From contig CM066033.1 in NCBI GenBank assembly GCA_033557465.1, positions 706,151,637 through 706,215,636 of the forward strand: DNA of 64,000 nt. Reading direction: 5' to 3'. The stretch comes from Ichthyophis bannanicus (lineage: Eukaryota > Chordata > Amphibia > Gymnophiona > Ichthyophiidae). Below are positions 20,268 to 30,390 of the stretch, one piece after another. The notes beneath the pieces are model-generated. The model was given only the letters and a program-made list of their open reading frames with translations, was not told the DNA's origin and made no database searches. Position numbers and translations under genes: made by a program. Position 1 is the stretch's first letter. The number at the start of each line of letters is the position of its first letter.

Positions 20268-22164
20268 CTCTCCCCCCCCGCTGGTTCCCCCCAGCACCGG
20301 AGGCCGGCTGGTTCACTTCACCCACAGGTGGTCCAGCATCACCGCAGATGCCTGGGTGCTTCAGGTCGTGCGAGAAGGTTACCTTCTCCACTTCCATCAG
20401 GTCCCTCCCTCCTATTTTCCGGGAGAGCCTCCGCGCCCCCCTCTGCACAGGGAGTTGCTCCTTCAGGAGTTAGCAGGTCTTCTGCAGGAACAGGCGGTGG
20501 AACCGGTGCCACACCACCTGAGAGGTCAAGGCTTCTATTCAAGGTATTTTCTGATACCAAAGAGAACAGGGGGCCTCAGACCCATCCTGGACTTGCGCAA
20601 CCTCAACAAGTTCCTTGTGCGGGAGAAGTTCAAAATGCTTACCCTTGGAATCCTTCTGCCCTACCTCCAGCAGGGAGATTGGCTATGCTCCTTGGATCTA
20701 AAGGATGCCTACACGCACATCCTCATCCACCCAAGCCACCGCCAATACCTAAGGTTTGTGGTGGCAGGAAATCATTACCAGTACAGAGTACTGCCCTTTG
20801 GCCTGTCCTCCGCACCGCGAGTCTTCACAAAATGTCTCGCGGTCGTGGCGGCCCATCTCCGGCTTCACGGCCTCTATGTCTTTCCGTACCTCGACGACTG
20901 GCTCATCAGAGCAGCGTCCGCTCAGGAGGTCACCAACGCCACGTGCCGCACGGTGACTCTGCTGCAGCACTTGGGCTTTGTCATAAACTTCGCAAAGTCC
21001 ACTTTGCTCCCCTCACAGGATCTCGAGTTCATCGGCGCAAGGCTGCACACTCCTCAGGCGCGAGCGTATCTACCGCTCGACAGGGCTCAGCGGCTCATGG
21101 ACCTAGCCGACCGCTTTTGCAGCCAGCCCCTGGTCTCCGCCAGGCGCTTCCTGAGACTGCTCGGCCATATGGCTTCCACCGTCCATGTGACCCCCGATGC
21201 CCGCCTGAATATGCGGTCTGCTCAATGGTGTCTCCGCCGGCAGTGGCGACAGGCCATGGGCGGCCTCGCAGACCTAGTGCGCGTTTCCGAGCCGCTGATC
21301 TCGTCTCTCCGGTGGTGGCTCCGGCAGCCGAACCTGACATTCGGTATGCCTTTCCAGTCACCTCAGCCGACCCGGGTGCTGACCACCGATGCATCCCTCC
21401 TGGGCTGGGGAGCGCATTGCCAAGAGGCGCGTACTCAGGGCCTCTGGACCACGTGGGAGTCTGCTCAGCAGATCAACTTCCTGGAGCTCCGGGCGATCCG
21501 CCTAGCTCTCAAGGCCTTCTCCCACCTGACTTCCCAACAGTCCGTCCTTGTCCAGACGGACAATCAAGTTGCCATGTTCTACGTGAACAAACAGGGGGGC
21601 ACGGGCTCCTTTCTCCTCTGCCGGGAGGCTCAGAAGCTCTGCTCTTGGGCCGTCAGTCACGGCATTCTCCTCAAGGCAGTTTATCTCCCGGGCCAAGACA
21701 ATTGCCTTGCGGACAAACTCAGCAGGGTCCTCCAGCCGCACGAGTGGCGTCTGGATCCCTTGGTAGTTCAGAAGCTCTTCCTCAAGTGGGGCCTCCCCAC
21801 GATGGATCTCTTTGCCAGTCCTCGCAACCGGCAGCTTCCTCGCTTCTGCTCTCGTCAGCCACACCCCCTTCGGGTTGCGGCGGACGCCTTTCTGATCTCA
21901 TGGTCGGGGAGCCTTCTGTACGCTTTCCCTCCCATCCCGCTGGTCTCTCGGACTCTTTTCAAGGTTCTCCGAGACAAAGCCTTTTTGATCCTGGTGGCCC
22001 CTCGCTGGCCCAGACAGCCGTGGTTTCCGCTCCTGCTGCAACTGGCGGTGGAGGGTCCGATCCCTCTGGGGGTACAACCGGATCTCCTCACTCAGGATCA
22101 GGGGTCCCTACTGCACCCCAACCTCAGGTCTCTCAACCTCATGGCCTGGCTGCTGAGAGGGTAG
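20268..22164 (+). CDS. DIRS-B RT-RNase H-methyltransferase-like polyprotein
   Basis: Uninterrupted frame encoding the replicative polyprotein. The RT motifs are GFYSRYFLIPKRTGG, RPILDLRNLNKF, SLDLKDAYTHI, YRVLPFGLSSAP and YLDD at 20,887-20,898. RNase H follows with TTDASLLGWGAH, LELRAIRLAL and QTDNQVAMFYVNKQGG, then DNCLADKLSR. The C-terminal region PTMDLFASPRN...YAFPPIPL...LVAPRWPRQPW corresponds to the Dam-methyltransferase-like region described for DIRS elements. The frame is already open from about 19,876, inside gag, and no good ATG precedes the RT. Expression by overlap or frameshifting from gag is therefore likely. My start is placed just after the gag stop. Confidence 0.88.
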
Positions 22165-23201
22165 TCCTTGCTCCCCTTCTCCTGCCGGCGGAGGTGGAGG
22201 AGGTCGTCCTGGCTTCGCGACGCCCTTCTACCCGCAAATGCTACGCCCTTAAATGGCGTCGCTTTGCAGTCTGGTGTACCCAACAGTCGCAGGATCCCTT
22301 CTCCTGCCCGGTGTCGGTGATCTTGCAGTACTTGCTACACCTCTCTAATCTGGGACTTAAGTCCAACTCCGTCAAAGTTCACCTCAGTGCTCTTTCGGCA
22401 CATCATGTGCCGGTGGACGGTAGACCTCTCTCCAGCGACCCTCTCGTAGCGAGGTTTCTCCGAGGTCTTCTTCTACTTAAACCACCTCTGCGCCCGCCAG
22501 CGCCGGACTGGGACCTGAATGTGGTTTTGCAGCGGATCACCTGTCCGCCTTTTGAACCTATGGCTACATGTTCTCTCCGTTTTCTGTCTTGGAAAACACT
22601 GTTCTTGATAGCCCTCACTTCCGCTAGGCGCGTAAGTGAATTGCAGGCCCTCGTGTCTGATCCCCCCTACACTCGGTTCTACAAGAATAGGGTAGTCCTG
22701 CGGACTCACCCAAAGTTTCTGCCTAAAGTGGTCTCCCCTTTTCACATCAATCAGGAGGTGGTACTTCCAACCTTCTTTCCCAGACCACACTCCAGCCGAG
22801 CTGAGACGGTCCTCCATACCCTGGACTGTAGAAGGGCATTGAACTTCTACCTTGACCGTACGCGGGAGCACCGTAAAGCTGCTCAGCTTTTTGTGTCTTT
22901 TGACCCCAATAAATTGGGACTCCCGGTCTCCAAGCATACTCTGTCCATCTGGGTTGCGGACTGTATCTCTTGGGCTTATGGGGCAGCCGGACTCGCCTTG
23001 GAAAGTCGAGTCACGGCTCATTGCGTTCGGGCTAAGGCCACGTCAGTGGCTTTCCTCCGCTCTGTTCCGCTGGCAGACATCTGCCGGGCCGCTACTTGGT
23101 CGTCGAGCCAGACTTTTGCGGTCCATTACTGTCTCGAGAGGGAGTCCCGTAGGGACAGTGCTTTCGGACAGGCAGTCCTCCGTAATCTCTTTGAGGTCTG
23201 A
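22100..23201 (+). CDS. DIRS-B tyrosine recombinase
   Basis: Intact tyrosine recombinase in frame 0 with TGA at 23,199-23,201, overlapping the end of the RT polyprotein in another frame. The N-terminal half (VVLASRRPSTRKCYALKW, LQYLLHLSNLGLKSNSVKVHLSAL) leads to Arg I in LTSARRVSELQAL, LHTLDCRRALNFYLDRT, the H-x-x-R box HCVRA, ICRAATWSSSQTFAVHYCL with the nucleophilic Tyr, and the end RNLFEV. The frame is open far upstream, so the start is uncertain. All four catalytic residue positions are present, and with the polyprotein this makes DIRS-B the likeliest element here to have been active recently. Confidence 0.88.
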
Positions 23202-23334
23202 GCAACTCCTACCCTCCATCCCGGATGTGGGCTACCGGTGGGTGATCATTCAGCGAAGATTCTATCCTTCTGTGCTGCTGAGCTAGAGGGAGCTCATTTT
23301 TGTGCTTAGGGTCTCCGGTAGCCTTGAGCTTGGG

Positions 23335-23709
23335 AGTCCCATAAGTGAGGACTGACTTCCTGCTTGGTCCTGGAGAAAGCGTAGTTACTCACCTGTAACA
23401 GGTGTTCTCCAGGAGCAGCAGGAATCAGTCCTCACTACCCTCCCTCCTCCCCTTGGAGTTGCAATCGTCTGCTTATGTTCTTTTTGCAAATTTTATGCTG
23501 TCTTTTTTAGCTATGTCATCTGACTGGCTAAGATGGCACCTTCGGGCGGGAAGACGACCGCGCGCATGCGCGCTGCAATTCCCAAAGGCTTTCTTTGAAA
23601 GCTGGGGAAAATTGCTCCGCGGGGGCTCCGTCGGCGCCGACGTCACCCATAAGTGAGGACTGATTCCTGCTGCTCCTGGAGAACACCTGTTACAGGTGAG
23701 TAACTACGC
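23335..23709 (+). repeat. DIRS-B internal complementary region and right terminal repeat
   Basis: A copy of the complement of the left end (AAGTGAGGACTGACTTCCTGC...TCCTGGAGAAA) is joined to the complement of the right end (GCGTAGTTACTCACCTGTAAC). The right inverted repeat and the direct right end follow. The layout is the same as DIRS-A and DIRS-C. Confidence 0.82.
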
Positions 23710-23870
23710 TTTATGATTTTAGCTTGCCAGATTAACCCCTGATGAAGGTTATCGAAACACAGCCTATGTCAGGTTGTCCTTGGTTTATGATAAATAAAGC
23801 TCTGTCTTTCCAAACGATCACGTCTTAGACTGGATTCTTGATCTGACGTGGTATCTTGCTTTTCGTGGTG
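23710..23870 (+). mobile_element. Penelope-like element terminal fragment
   Basis: A short segment with a hammerhead-type motif followed by AATAAAGCTCTG, GATCACGTCTTAGACTGGATTC and TCTGACGTGGTATC. It has no coding sequence and is assigned to PLEs by the hammerhead motif, which is typical of PLE terminal repeats. It lies between DIRS-B and a family-2 DIRS fragment. Confidence 0.45.
23732..23777 (+). ncRNA. Hammerhead ribozyme-like motif
   Basis: CTGATGA at 23,739-23,745, GAAA at 23,754-23,757 and GTC at 23,768-23,770 are in the order of a type I hammerhead. Helix III could be three pairs (ACA with TGT). Helix I could pair AACC with GGTT next to a mismatch. Helix II is very weak. A degenerate copy is likely. 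Confidence 0.45.
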
Positions 23871-23969
23871 TACCAGAAAGGAAAACATGGCAGCCAGTTA
23901 CCTCAGTCGGTTTCACCTCGACCTCGGAGAGTGGATGCTTCATCTGGCAGTCTTTGCTCAACTAGTGTA

Positions 23970-25174
23970 GCATTGTCCCATCCTTTCTGCCTAAGGTGGT
24001 TTTGGCCTACCACCTCAATCAGTACATCACATTGCCAACATTCTCGGGAGTGGGGGCAGCAGAGGAACAGTTGCAACTGTATCTCCTTGATGTCCACAGA
24101 GTGCTCAAGAGATATTTGAAGCGGATGGAGTCATTTCGGAAGTCTGACGGGTTGTTTGTCTTATTCGGAGGCCCATATAAAGGAGAGGCTGCATCCAAGG
24201 AATCCATATCTCGGTGGGTGAGGGGCGTTATTTTGTCAGCCTACCTGTTGAGGCGCAGAAGTCTGCTGTTGGGGCTGCGGGCACATTCGACTAGGCGCAG
24301 GTGTTGTGGGTGGAGTCTAGTCTTGTTCCTCCAATAGACATTTGCAGGGTGGCTACATGGTCGTTCTTGCATACCTTTGTGCAGCAGTATCAGCTGGATG
24401 TACAGGCAGCGGGGAAGAGGGGGCACGCTTCGGTTCTGCGGTACTCCAGGCTGGGCTTGCTGGGCCCTCACGAGGTTAGTACTGCTATGGTACATCCCGC
24501 TAGTCGGGACTGGACTGGAGGTATGATAAGGAAGGTGAAATTAGGTCTTGCCTCCTAATTGGCTTTCCTTGAATACCTCCAGTTCAGTCCTGGACCCTTG
24601 CTGTCTTGCATGGTGTAATGTGCAGTGGCAATCCCAGGCCTGAAGAAATTTACCTGTTAGTGGGTTCCAGGGTCAGTATTAGGGCCACCAGCGATGTGGG
24701 AATTCTCATGGGGAGCCTACGTGTTTTTTTTGTCGGCTTGTATTCCTGGTAAAACTGTTTTTTGTATGAGCATAAGAAAGTCACTTCTAATAGGTGGAGT
24801 TACGGGAGAAGTGATTGTGCACAGAATTAATAAGTTTTTAGGTTCAGTCACAGGACTTGATGTTGCGGCTGTGAGGATAAGTATTTCTACTTTCTCGGAG
24901 GTCTCTGTTTATGGCCTGTTTGAGGAAATAGGGGTTAAGTAGTAGTTAGATAATTTGGGGCTACGATATAATTTACTCTTAATTATTGCTCCTGTGAGTC
25001 TTTGTCAATAGAATATTGAAGCTGGTAGGTGGTGCCAGCTGCCTATATATGTGGTGTCATCAACTTTGATACGCTCAGTCTCCAAGCTGTTTGTGAAGGG
25101 TGAAAACCCACTAGTCGGGACTGGACTGGATGTATTCAAGGAAAGCCAATTAACAGGTAAGACCTAATTTCACC
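23970..25174 (+). mobile_element. DIRS2-G: 3' end of a family-2 DIRS
   Basis: A 5'-truncated family-2 element holding the second half of the tyrosine recombinase and the complex end. The end is put at 25,174 because the internal junction copy at about 24,540-24,560 joins AATTTCACC to TTCCTTATCATACC, predicting that the element ends in AATTTCACC. Inverted copies of GGACTGGACTGGA...CAAGGAAAGCCAATTA are at about 24,510-24,595 and 25,095-25,174. Confidence 0.75.
23985..24520 (+). pseudogene. DIRS2-G tyrosine recombinase C-terminal half
   Basis: Homologous to 60,558-61,046. It starts in the middle of the catalytic domain (YHLNQYITLPTF, LLDVHRVLKRYL, FRKSDGLFVLFGG, KGEAASKESISRW), has the H-x-x-R box as RAHSTR, then a frameshift near 24,300, then PPIDICRVATWSFLHTFVQQYQLDV with the Tyr. 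Arg I is absent through 5' truncation. Confidence 0.78.
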
Positions 25175-25600
25175 TTCCTTCTGGAGTTCATATAATGTAA
25201 CATGTATAGACAATTTTAGCAAGTACGCTTGAAAATTCCTTTTAATCAGACATATGGCACCAAACATGATGGGAAATATTTCTGTATCTTTCTGCCACAT
25301 TTCATGGTACTTAAGGATCTTTTCCCTCTCCATGCGATTCACAAAATAATCACTTAGAACCGACACCTCTCCACAGGTCTGCGACTAAAAAGCTGTTTGA
25401 TTATTTTCATCTAATTTCCATGTATTTTGGTGTGCTGAAAACAAATAAAATATTGAAAAAACTCCTAGACGTCATGATTTGCCACAACATGCAAAATTGT
25501 CTTCAAATTTATCAATTTTTTTCAAATTACTATTAATTAATTCAAATTACTATTAATTAATTCACATAAGTGCATTTAAAATATAAAATGCCAAAAAAAC
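25175..25600. other. AT-rich stretch, no gene seen
   Basis: No recognisable coding sequence. A 22-bp unit, TTCAAATTACTATTAATTAA, is tandemly duplicated at about 25,520-25,562. Confidence 0.5.
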
Positions 25601-25601
25601 C

Positions 25602-27640
25602 TTAAAGGGGTTGTCCGATTTATGTATAATTAAATAGCACTGTAAATCTGATGGTCAGCAATATATACATAAGCTAAGCAAGTTTTAAGTCTGTGCTTCT
25701 AATGGTAGAAGGGGTTAATCTTTCCTGAAGAATCCAGTGGGAGGGAGACACAGGGCAGATAGCAGCAGCTCCGGTCAGTGCAGGGGGGCGTGGCCAGCAC
25801 TGTGACGTCTCGTGTACAGGCACAGAGCTGCTCTCTCCTGCATGCCACACTTGTGCACGAATCATCATCAGGTTCTTGGTTCTAGGCTGTTCACACTTTT
25901 TCATCGCAATTCGTGTTAACTCGTCATTCTTCAACCGTTATGGCTCCGCGAAAGTGTATTAATTTGCCAGACAGTTTCTGTTTCATCTGTGGTGAATATA
26001 CAGTGTTGAAGCAACAGCAGAATATTACAGACTTTGTGAAAAAAGTATACTTTGCATACTTTGGACTAAAAATTGGAGATCAAGATAAAGTCTGGGCGCC
26101 TCATAAAGTGTGCAAACGGTGTGTTGAGGACCCTCGAAACTGGTTCAAGGGTAAGAAAAAATCTTTCCGTTATGGGATTCCTATGGTATGGCGAGAGCAA
26201 AAGAACCATAGTGACGACTGTTACTTTTGTTCATGCAATGTGAAAGGGTTTAATTCCAAATGGAAGCATTCCATTTCATACCCCAATCTTCACTCGGCAA
26301 TTCGTCCCATCCCCCATGGCACAGATATACCAGTACCCAAGCCCCCTGCTACCTTGGAAGAGATACCTAGCTCCGATGAAGGTGAAGTCATACCTGAACC
26401 AGATGACGAATCAAGTTCTGACTTTGAAGATGATACAAGACCAAAATTGTTTTCTCATGAGGAGATGAATGATTTGGTAAGAGACCTGAATCTTCCCAAA
26501 GATGCCGCTGAGTTACTCGGATCAAGGCTGAAAAGCAGGAATTTATTGTTGCCAGGAGTGTCATCTTCATGGTTCAGTGAAAAGGAGCTCGTTCCTTACT
26601 TCGCCCAGGAAGACAAGTTGGTTTATTGCATCGATGTCGAAGATCTGATGGGTCAATTTAAAATCCAATATGATTCAGAGCAATGGCGTCTTTTTATAGA
26701 TTCTTCAAAAAGAAGTCTCAAAGCAGTTTTACTCCACAGCGGTTTTTACGCTTCCATACCTGTAGGTCATTCCGTACACTTGAAGGAAACCTACGAGAAC
26801 TTGGAATTGGTTCTTCGTAAACTTAAATATGAAGACCATGATTGGCAAGTGTGTGGGGACTTGAAGGTCTTGTGCATGCTGCTCGGGCAACAAGCTGGGT
26901 ATACCAAATATCCTTGTTTTCTGTGTCTATGGGACAGTCGAGACCGACAAAATCACTGGACCAAGAAGAGTTGGCAGCCGAGGGTGCTAACAGTCTGTGA
27001 AAAAAATGTCCTCTGAGAAACTTTGGTACCTTCCCATAAAGTTCTTCTACCACCTCTCCACATAAAATTGGGATTGATGAAGCAATTCGTAAAATCACTT
27101 CCAAGAGATGGAGAATGCTTCAAATACTTGGTCACCAAGTTTCCAGTCCTGTCGGAGGCAAAATTGAAGGAAGGTGTGTTCGTCGGACCAGACATTAGAA
27201 GGCTTATAGTTGATCAAGAGTTTGTCAATACCATGATGGATCCTCAAAAAGAAGGGTGGATTGCATTTAAATAAGTCGTACAGAAATTTTTAGGCAATAA
27301 CAAAGATCCTCACTACAAAAAGATCGTCGGACGAATGCTGATGAGTTTGAAAGTGCATTTCCTCCAGTCCCACCTTGACTACTTTCCTGAAAATTTGGGA
27401 GCTGTGAGTGAGGAACAAGCTGAATGATTCCACCAAGACATTAAAGAGATGGAAAGGCTGAACGATTCCACCAAGACATTAAAGAGATGGAAAGGAGATA
27501 CCAGGGAAAATGGAGCATTACTATGATGGCAGACTACTGTTGGATGCTTCAGAGAGACATTCCAGATGCTACTCACAAGCGTAAATGCACCAAGAGGAGC
27601 CTCACAAGGAAGAAGAATCGAGTTTAGTGTGTGTAGGTGA
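25602..27640 (+). mobile_element. Decayed DDE-type DNA transposon (superfamily unresolved)
   Basis: A transposase pseudogene preceded at 25,602 by TTAAAGGGGTTGTCC. TTAA followed by AGGGG resembles the termini of TTAA-target elements such as Kolobok/T2 of frogs, but I cannot find the matching inverted end downstream. Superfamily assignment is therefore tentative, and the right boundary is simply where homology to the transposase stops. Confidence 0.5.
25940..27627 (+). pseudogene. Transposase-like protein with N-terminal Cys zinc module
   Basis: Starts at ATG 25,940 with MAPRKCINLPDSFC and a likely zinc module (CFICGEY...KVCKRCVED), then SDDCYFCSCNVKG and an acidic linker. The core contains WQVCGDLKVLCMLLGQQAGYT, YPCFLCLWDSRD, LLPPLHIKLGLMKQFVK, KEGVFVGPDI, SLKVHFLQSHLDYFPENLG and EEQAE-FHQDIKEM. 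Proteins of this layout are abundant repeat-encoded proteins in animals. The spacing of Asp residues (GDLK, CLWDSRD) and HxK suggests an RNase H-like DDE fold, but that is inference. Stops at 27,014, 27,272 and 27,425 and a 36-bp tandem duplication (about 27,420-27,495) inactivate it. Confidence 0.65.
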
Positions 27641-27749
27641 GCTCATTTCAGTTCAAAAAAGGATTTTCATGAAAATATTGTAACAAAACTTTAATTCTAT
27701 AAGTCTATTTCCATTTATTTTGAGGTATTGCCTTATTTAACATAGTTAC

Positions 27750-28260
27750 CTAAATTGTCAGGAAACGTGATGTCCTATGACAAAATGGAGGTCATTTTCG
27801 GATTCAGCGCACCAAAAAACATAAAGATTACGTGGAATAACCAAAACAGCTCTCGAAAAAAAAAATTTTGCAGACCGCCATTCTGGTATTTTTCTCCTTT
27901 ACCACAATGTCAGGTTTCCTCGCATCTAGCTTTTTATCCATTGGAATGGGAATGTCCCAAGATAACTTCTTCATTCTCCATTATTCTCTTAGGGTCATGA
28001 TTCTAGTGCTTTTCCATTACAGCAATGTTATAGTGTTTACAAAGTTTTCAATGGATGAGGCACATCACTTTGTTGTGCCTTTCTGTATAGACGTTTTCTG
28101 CGATCAGAACTTTGCATCAAGCTATGAGATGAGTAACTCTTTCCAGCTCTTTCTTACAGAATCTGCATATGTCTGTTTTACCAATTTTCTCTATGCTCAC
28201 TGTGAACCATCTTGCGTGTAGTCTACTATCCTGGGCTGCAACTATCAATCTCTCATCTTA
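27750..28260 (-). pseudogene. LINE reverse transcriptase C-terminal remnant
   Basis: The complement of 28,240-27,760 gives a decayed sequence with a Cys-rich pattern (CRFCKKELERVTHLIA), YTERHN-type residues, LCKHYNI and IMENEEVILG. It resembles the C-terminal tail of some LINE polymerases (C-x2-C...H...C, RH, ENxxxxIxWD). Frames are broken and the family is not determined. Confidence 0.35.
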
Positions 28261-28339
28261 GGTTTCAGTTCACCTCTCCTTAGCAATTCACATCTGGTCT
28301 TGATCGACAAATGGTTCGTTGAGTAACAATTTTACATAA

Positions 28340-29336
28340 AGGGATATCTAGTAACATAGCATATGACAACAGATAAAAACCAGTAAGATGGCTAGAGTAG
28401 ATGTACCAGCCGCTCCATGCAGGTCACTCCCCTCTATGCCTTTGTTTAGCGTTGTACATGCCACTCCGTGCAGGTCATCCCTCTTGATTTGTTGGGGTAT
28501 AAGAAATAGGTACGTTTATTTTGCTATAAAGGGATCTACTGTGTCTGTCCTATACCATTTTGAATTCTTTCACTGTATTTGCCCCCAACACCTCTATCGG
28601 GAGGGCATTCCACACATCCACCACCCTTTCAGTGAAAAGATATTTCCTGATGTTGCTTTTAAGCTTATCTCCTTGCAGCTTCATTTTATGCCCTCTAGTT
28701 TTACAGCTACCTCTTCTTTGAAAAAGATTTCTTTGTTCAAAAAAGTGGTAGCTGTAAAACTAGAGGGCATAAAATGAAGCTGCAAGGAGGTAAACTTAAA
28801 AGCAACATCAGGAAATACTTTTTCACTGATAGGGTGGTGGATGCTTGGAATGCCCTCCTGATGGAGGTGGTGGGGCAAATACAGTGACGGAATTCAAAAT
28901 GGCATAAAGGGGGTGACCTGCACAGAGCGGCGGGTACACCTACTCTAGCCACCTTACTGGACAGACTAGATGGACCATGCTGGCAATGTTCCCTTTAAGC
29001 TGCACTGGGTCCGCCCGCAACCTTCCTGCCAGTGGGGGGTGCATTGCGATCGATCTGTTCGCCCCTCCCCCCGCCAGTGGGAATGCTGGCGGAGGACCCG
29101 GTGCAGATGAAAGGGTACATTGCGAGGGTGCTGCGATGTGTGTCAGCACCCTCGCAATGTACCCTTTCATCTGCGCCTGGTCCTCCGCCGGCATTCCCGC
29201 CGGCAGGGGGAGGGGCGGACCGATGGATCGCACTGCACCCCCCCTCCCCCCCCGGCAGGAATGTTGTCGGTGGACCCAGTGCAGCTTAGAGGGAACATTG
29301 CATGCTGGTCTTTATCTGCCTTCATATATTATGTTA
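28340..29336. repeat. CR1 3'-end foldback (inverted duplicate)
   Basis: Two copies of a CR1 3' end lie tail-out. A minus-strand arm (28,735 down to about 28,340) and a plus-strand arm (28,745-28,983, continuing 29,301-29,336 after an insertion) are separated by about 10 bp. The plus arm encodes LEGIK, SNIRKYFFTDRVVDAWNALL and LATLLDRLDGPC, i.e. the end of CR1 ORF2 and its 3' tail. The minus arm has the same content plus a short internal duplication. Such foldbacks can arise by twin priming or by inverted neighbouring insertions. Confidence 0.75.
28984..29300. mobile_element. hAT-type foldback MITE with 8-bp target duplication
   Basis: A 317-bp element beginning CAATGTTCCCTTTAAGCTGCAC and ending with its imperfect complement, flanked by exact CATGCTGG copies (28,976-28,983 and 29,301-29,308). 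The 8-bp duplication and CA(A/G)TGTTCCCT terminus fit the hAT superfamily. The arms are inverted over nearly their full length (about 150 bp each), centred near 29,138. It is non-coding and sits inside the plus-strand CR1 tail. Confidence 0.88.
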
Positions 29337-29395
29337 CTTTATGTCCCACTGTATTTATGTTTATGCTAATTGTGGTTCAGTGTTAGGACACAGGT

Positions 29396-30390
29396 GGAAA
29401 TGGTTCATTCAAAAGTGAGAGTCCTAGACTTTAGGAAAACTAACTTTGTCAAGATGAAGGAATACCTCAAGGCATCATTAGCTGGATGGAAACATCTGAG
29501 GGAAGTAAAAAAGCAGTGATTAAAACTAAAAGGAGATATTTTAAGGGCAACAAGCCTTTTTGTTTTGAAAGTAAATAAAAGTAAGAGGTTTAAAAGGAGG
29601 CCTCTATGATTTCTCAAAAGAAGTAGCTGAAAAAGTAAGGAAAAAGAGGTTAGTCTTAATAAAGAACAAGAGATTTCAGAAAGAAGAAGACAAAACAACA
29701 AAATCTTGAAAATCTAAAAGAAGCTGAGAAAGTGGTTGGGAAAGTAAAGATGCAAATAGAAAAAAAATAACCAATACACTAAATAGTTTTATAAGATTTT
29801 CTAGATATGTTAGTGACAGGAAGAAATACAAAGTGGTATTGTTAGACTCGAGGATGCAAGGGAAGAACATGTAGAAACTGATGAGGATAAAGCTGATATT
29901 TCTGTTCTGAGTTCACGAAGGGCCAGAAGTGGGACCTCAGAAAATACAGACAAATAGGATTGGAAGTGATGTAGATCTTGAACTATTTTCAGACGATTGT
30001 ATTTGTGAGGAACTATCTAAACTAAACATAGACAAAGCGATAGGACTGGATGGGATACAGCTGAGAGTATTGAAGAATCTTAGGGAAGTTCTGCCAACTC
30101 TGCCGTCTGACTTTTTCGATGCTTCTTTAGAGTTTTGAGTGGTCCCAGAAGACCAGAGAAGGGCGGATGTGCTCCTTCTTCATGAAAGCAGAAGTAAGAA
30201 GGAGGTTGGGAACTACAGACTGGTTAGTCTGACCTCTATGATAAGTAAATTAATGGAAACTCTGCTAAAACAGAGGATAATACAATTTCTGGCATCCCAT
30301 GGATTACAGCATCTGAGACAGCATGGTTTTACTAGAGATAGATTTTTCAGACAAATCTGAAGAATTTCTTTGAGTGACCAAAGAGATGGA
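29396..30390 (+). pseudogene. CR1 ORF2 fragment (linker and reverse transcriptase start)
   Basis: Plus-strand CR1 coding remnant. It opens with KVRVLDFRKTNF-like sequence (29,415-29,450), passes a poorly conserved linker with many stops, and continues through LNIDKAIGLDGIQLRVLKNL (about 30,020-30,080) and NYRLVSLTSMISKLMETLLK to LRQHGFTRDRF near 30,345. It is then joined to antisense gag of a DIRS element. No catalytic RT motif is included. Confidence 0.75.

Larger units (their letters stand above)
17947..23709 (+). mobile_element. DIRS-B: best-preserved family-1 DIRS
   Basis: A 5.76-kb DIRS element from TTTCTCCAGG to ACTACGC, the two ends predicted by its internal circle-junction copy at about 23,370-23,400. 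It contains gag with one frameshift, an intact RT-RNase H-methyltransferase-like frame, an intact tyrosine recombinase frame overlapping it, and complete terminal repeats. The high CpG content of its coding sequence (many TCG, CCG and GTCGAC codon runs) contrasts with DIRS-A and suggests a recent insertion. Confidence 0.93.

Noticed and set aside
20328..22090. First ~590 codons of the 957-aa frame in DIRS-B
   Set aside because: Out-of-frame overlap with the intact RT polyprotein. The recombinase homology starts only near 22,149.
28977..29386. Pro-rich ORFs on both strands
   Set aside because: They are translations of the palindromic hAT MITE, open on both strands because the element is an inverted repeat.
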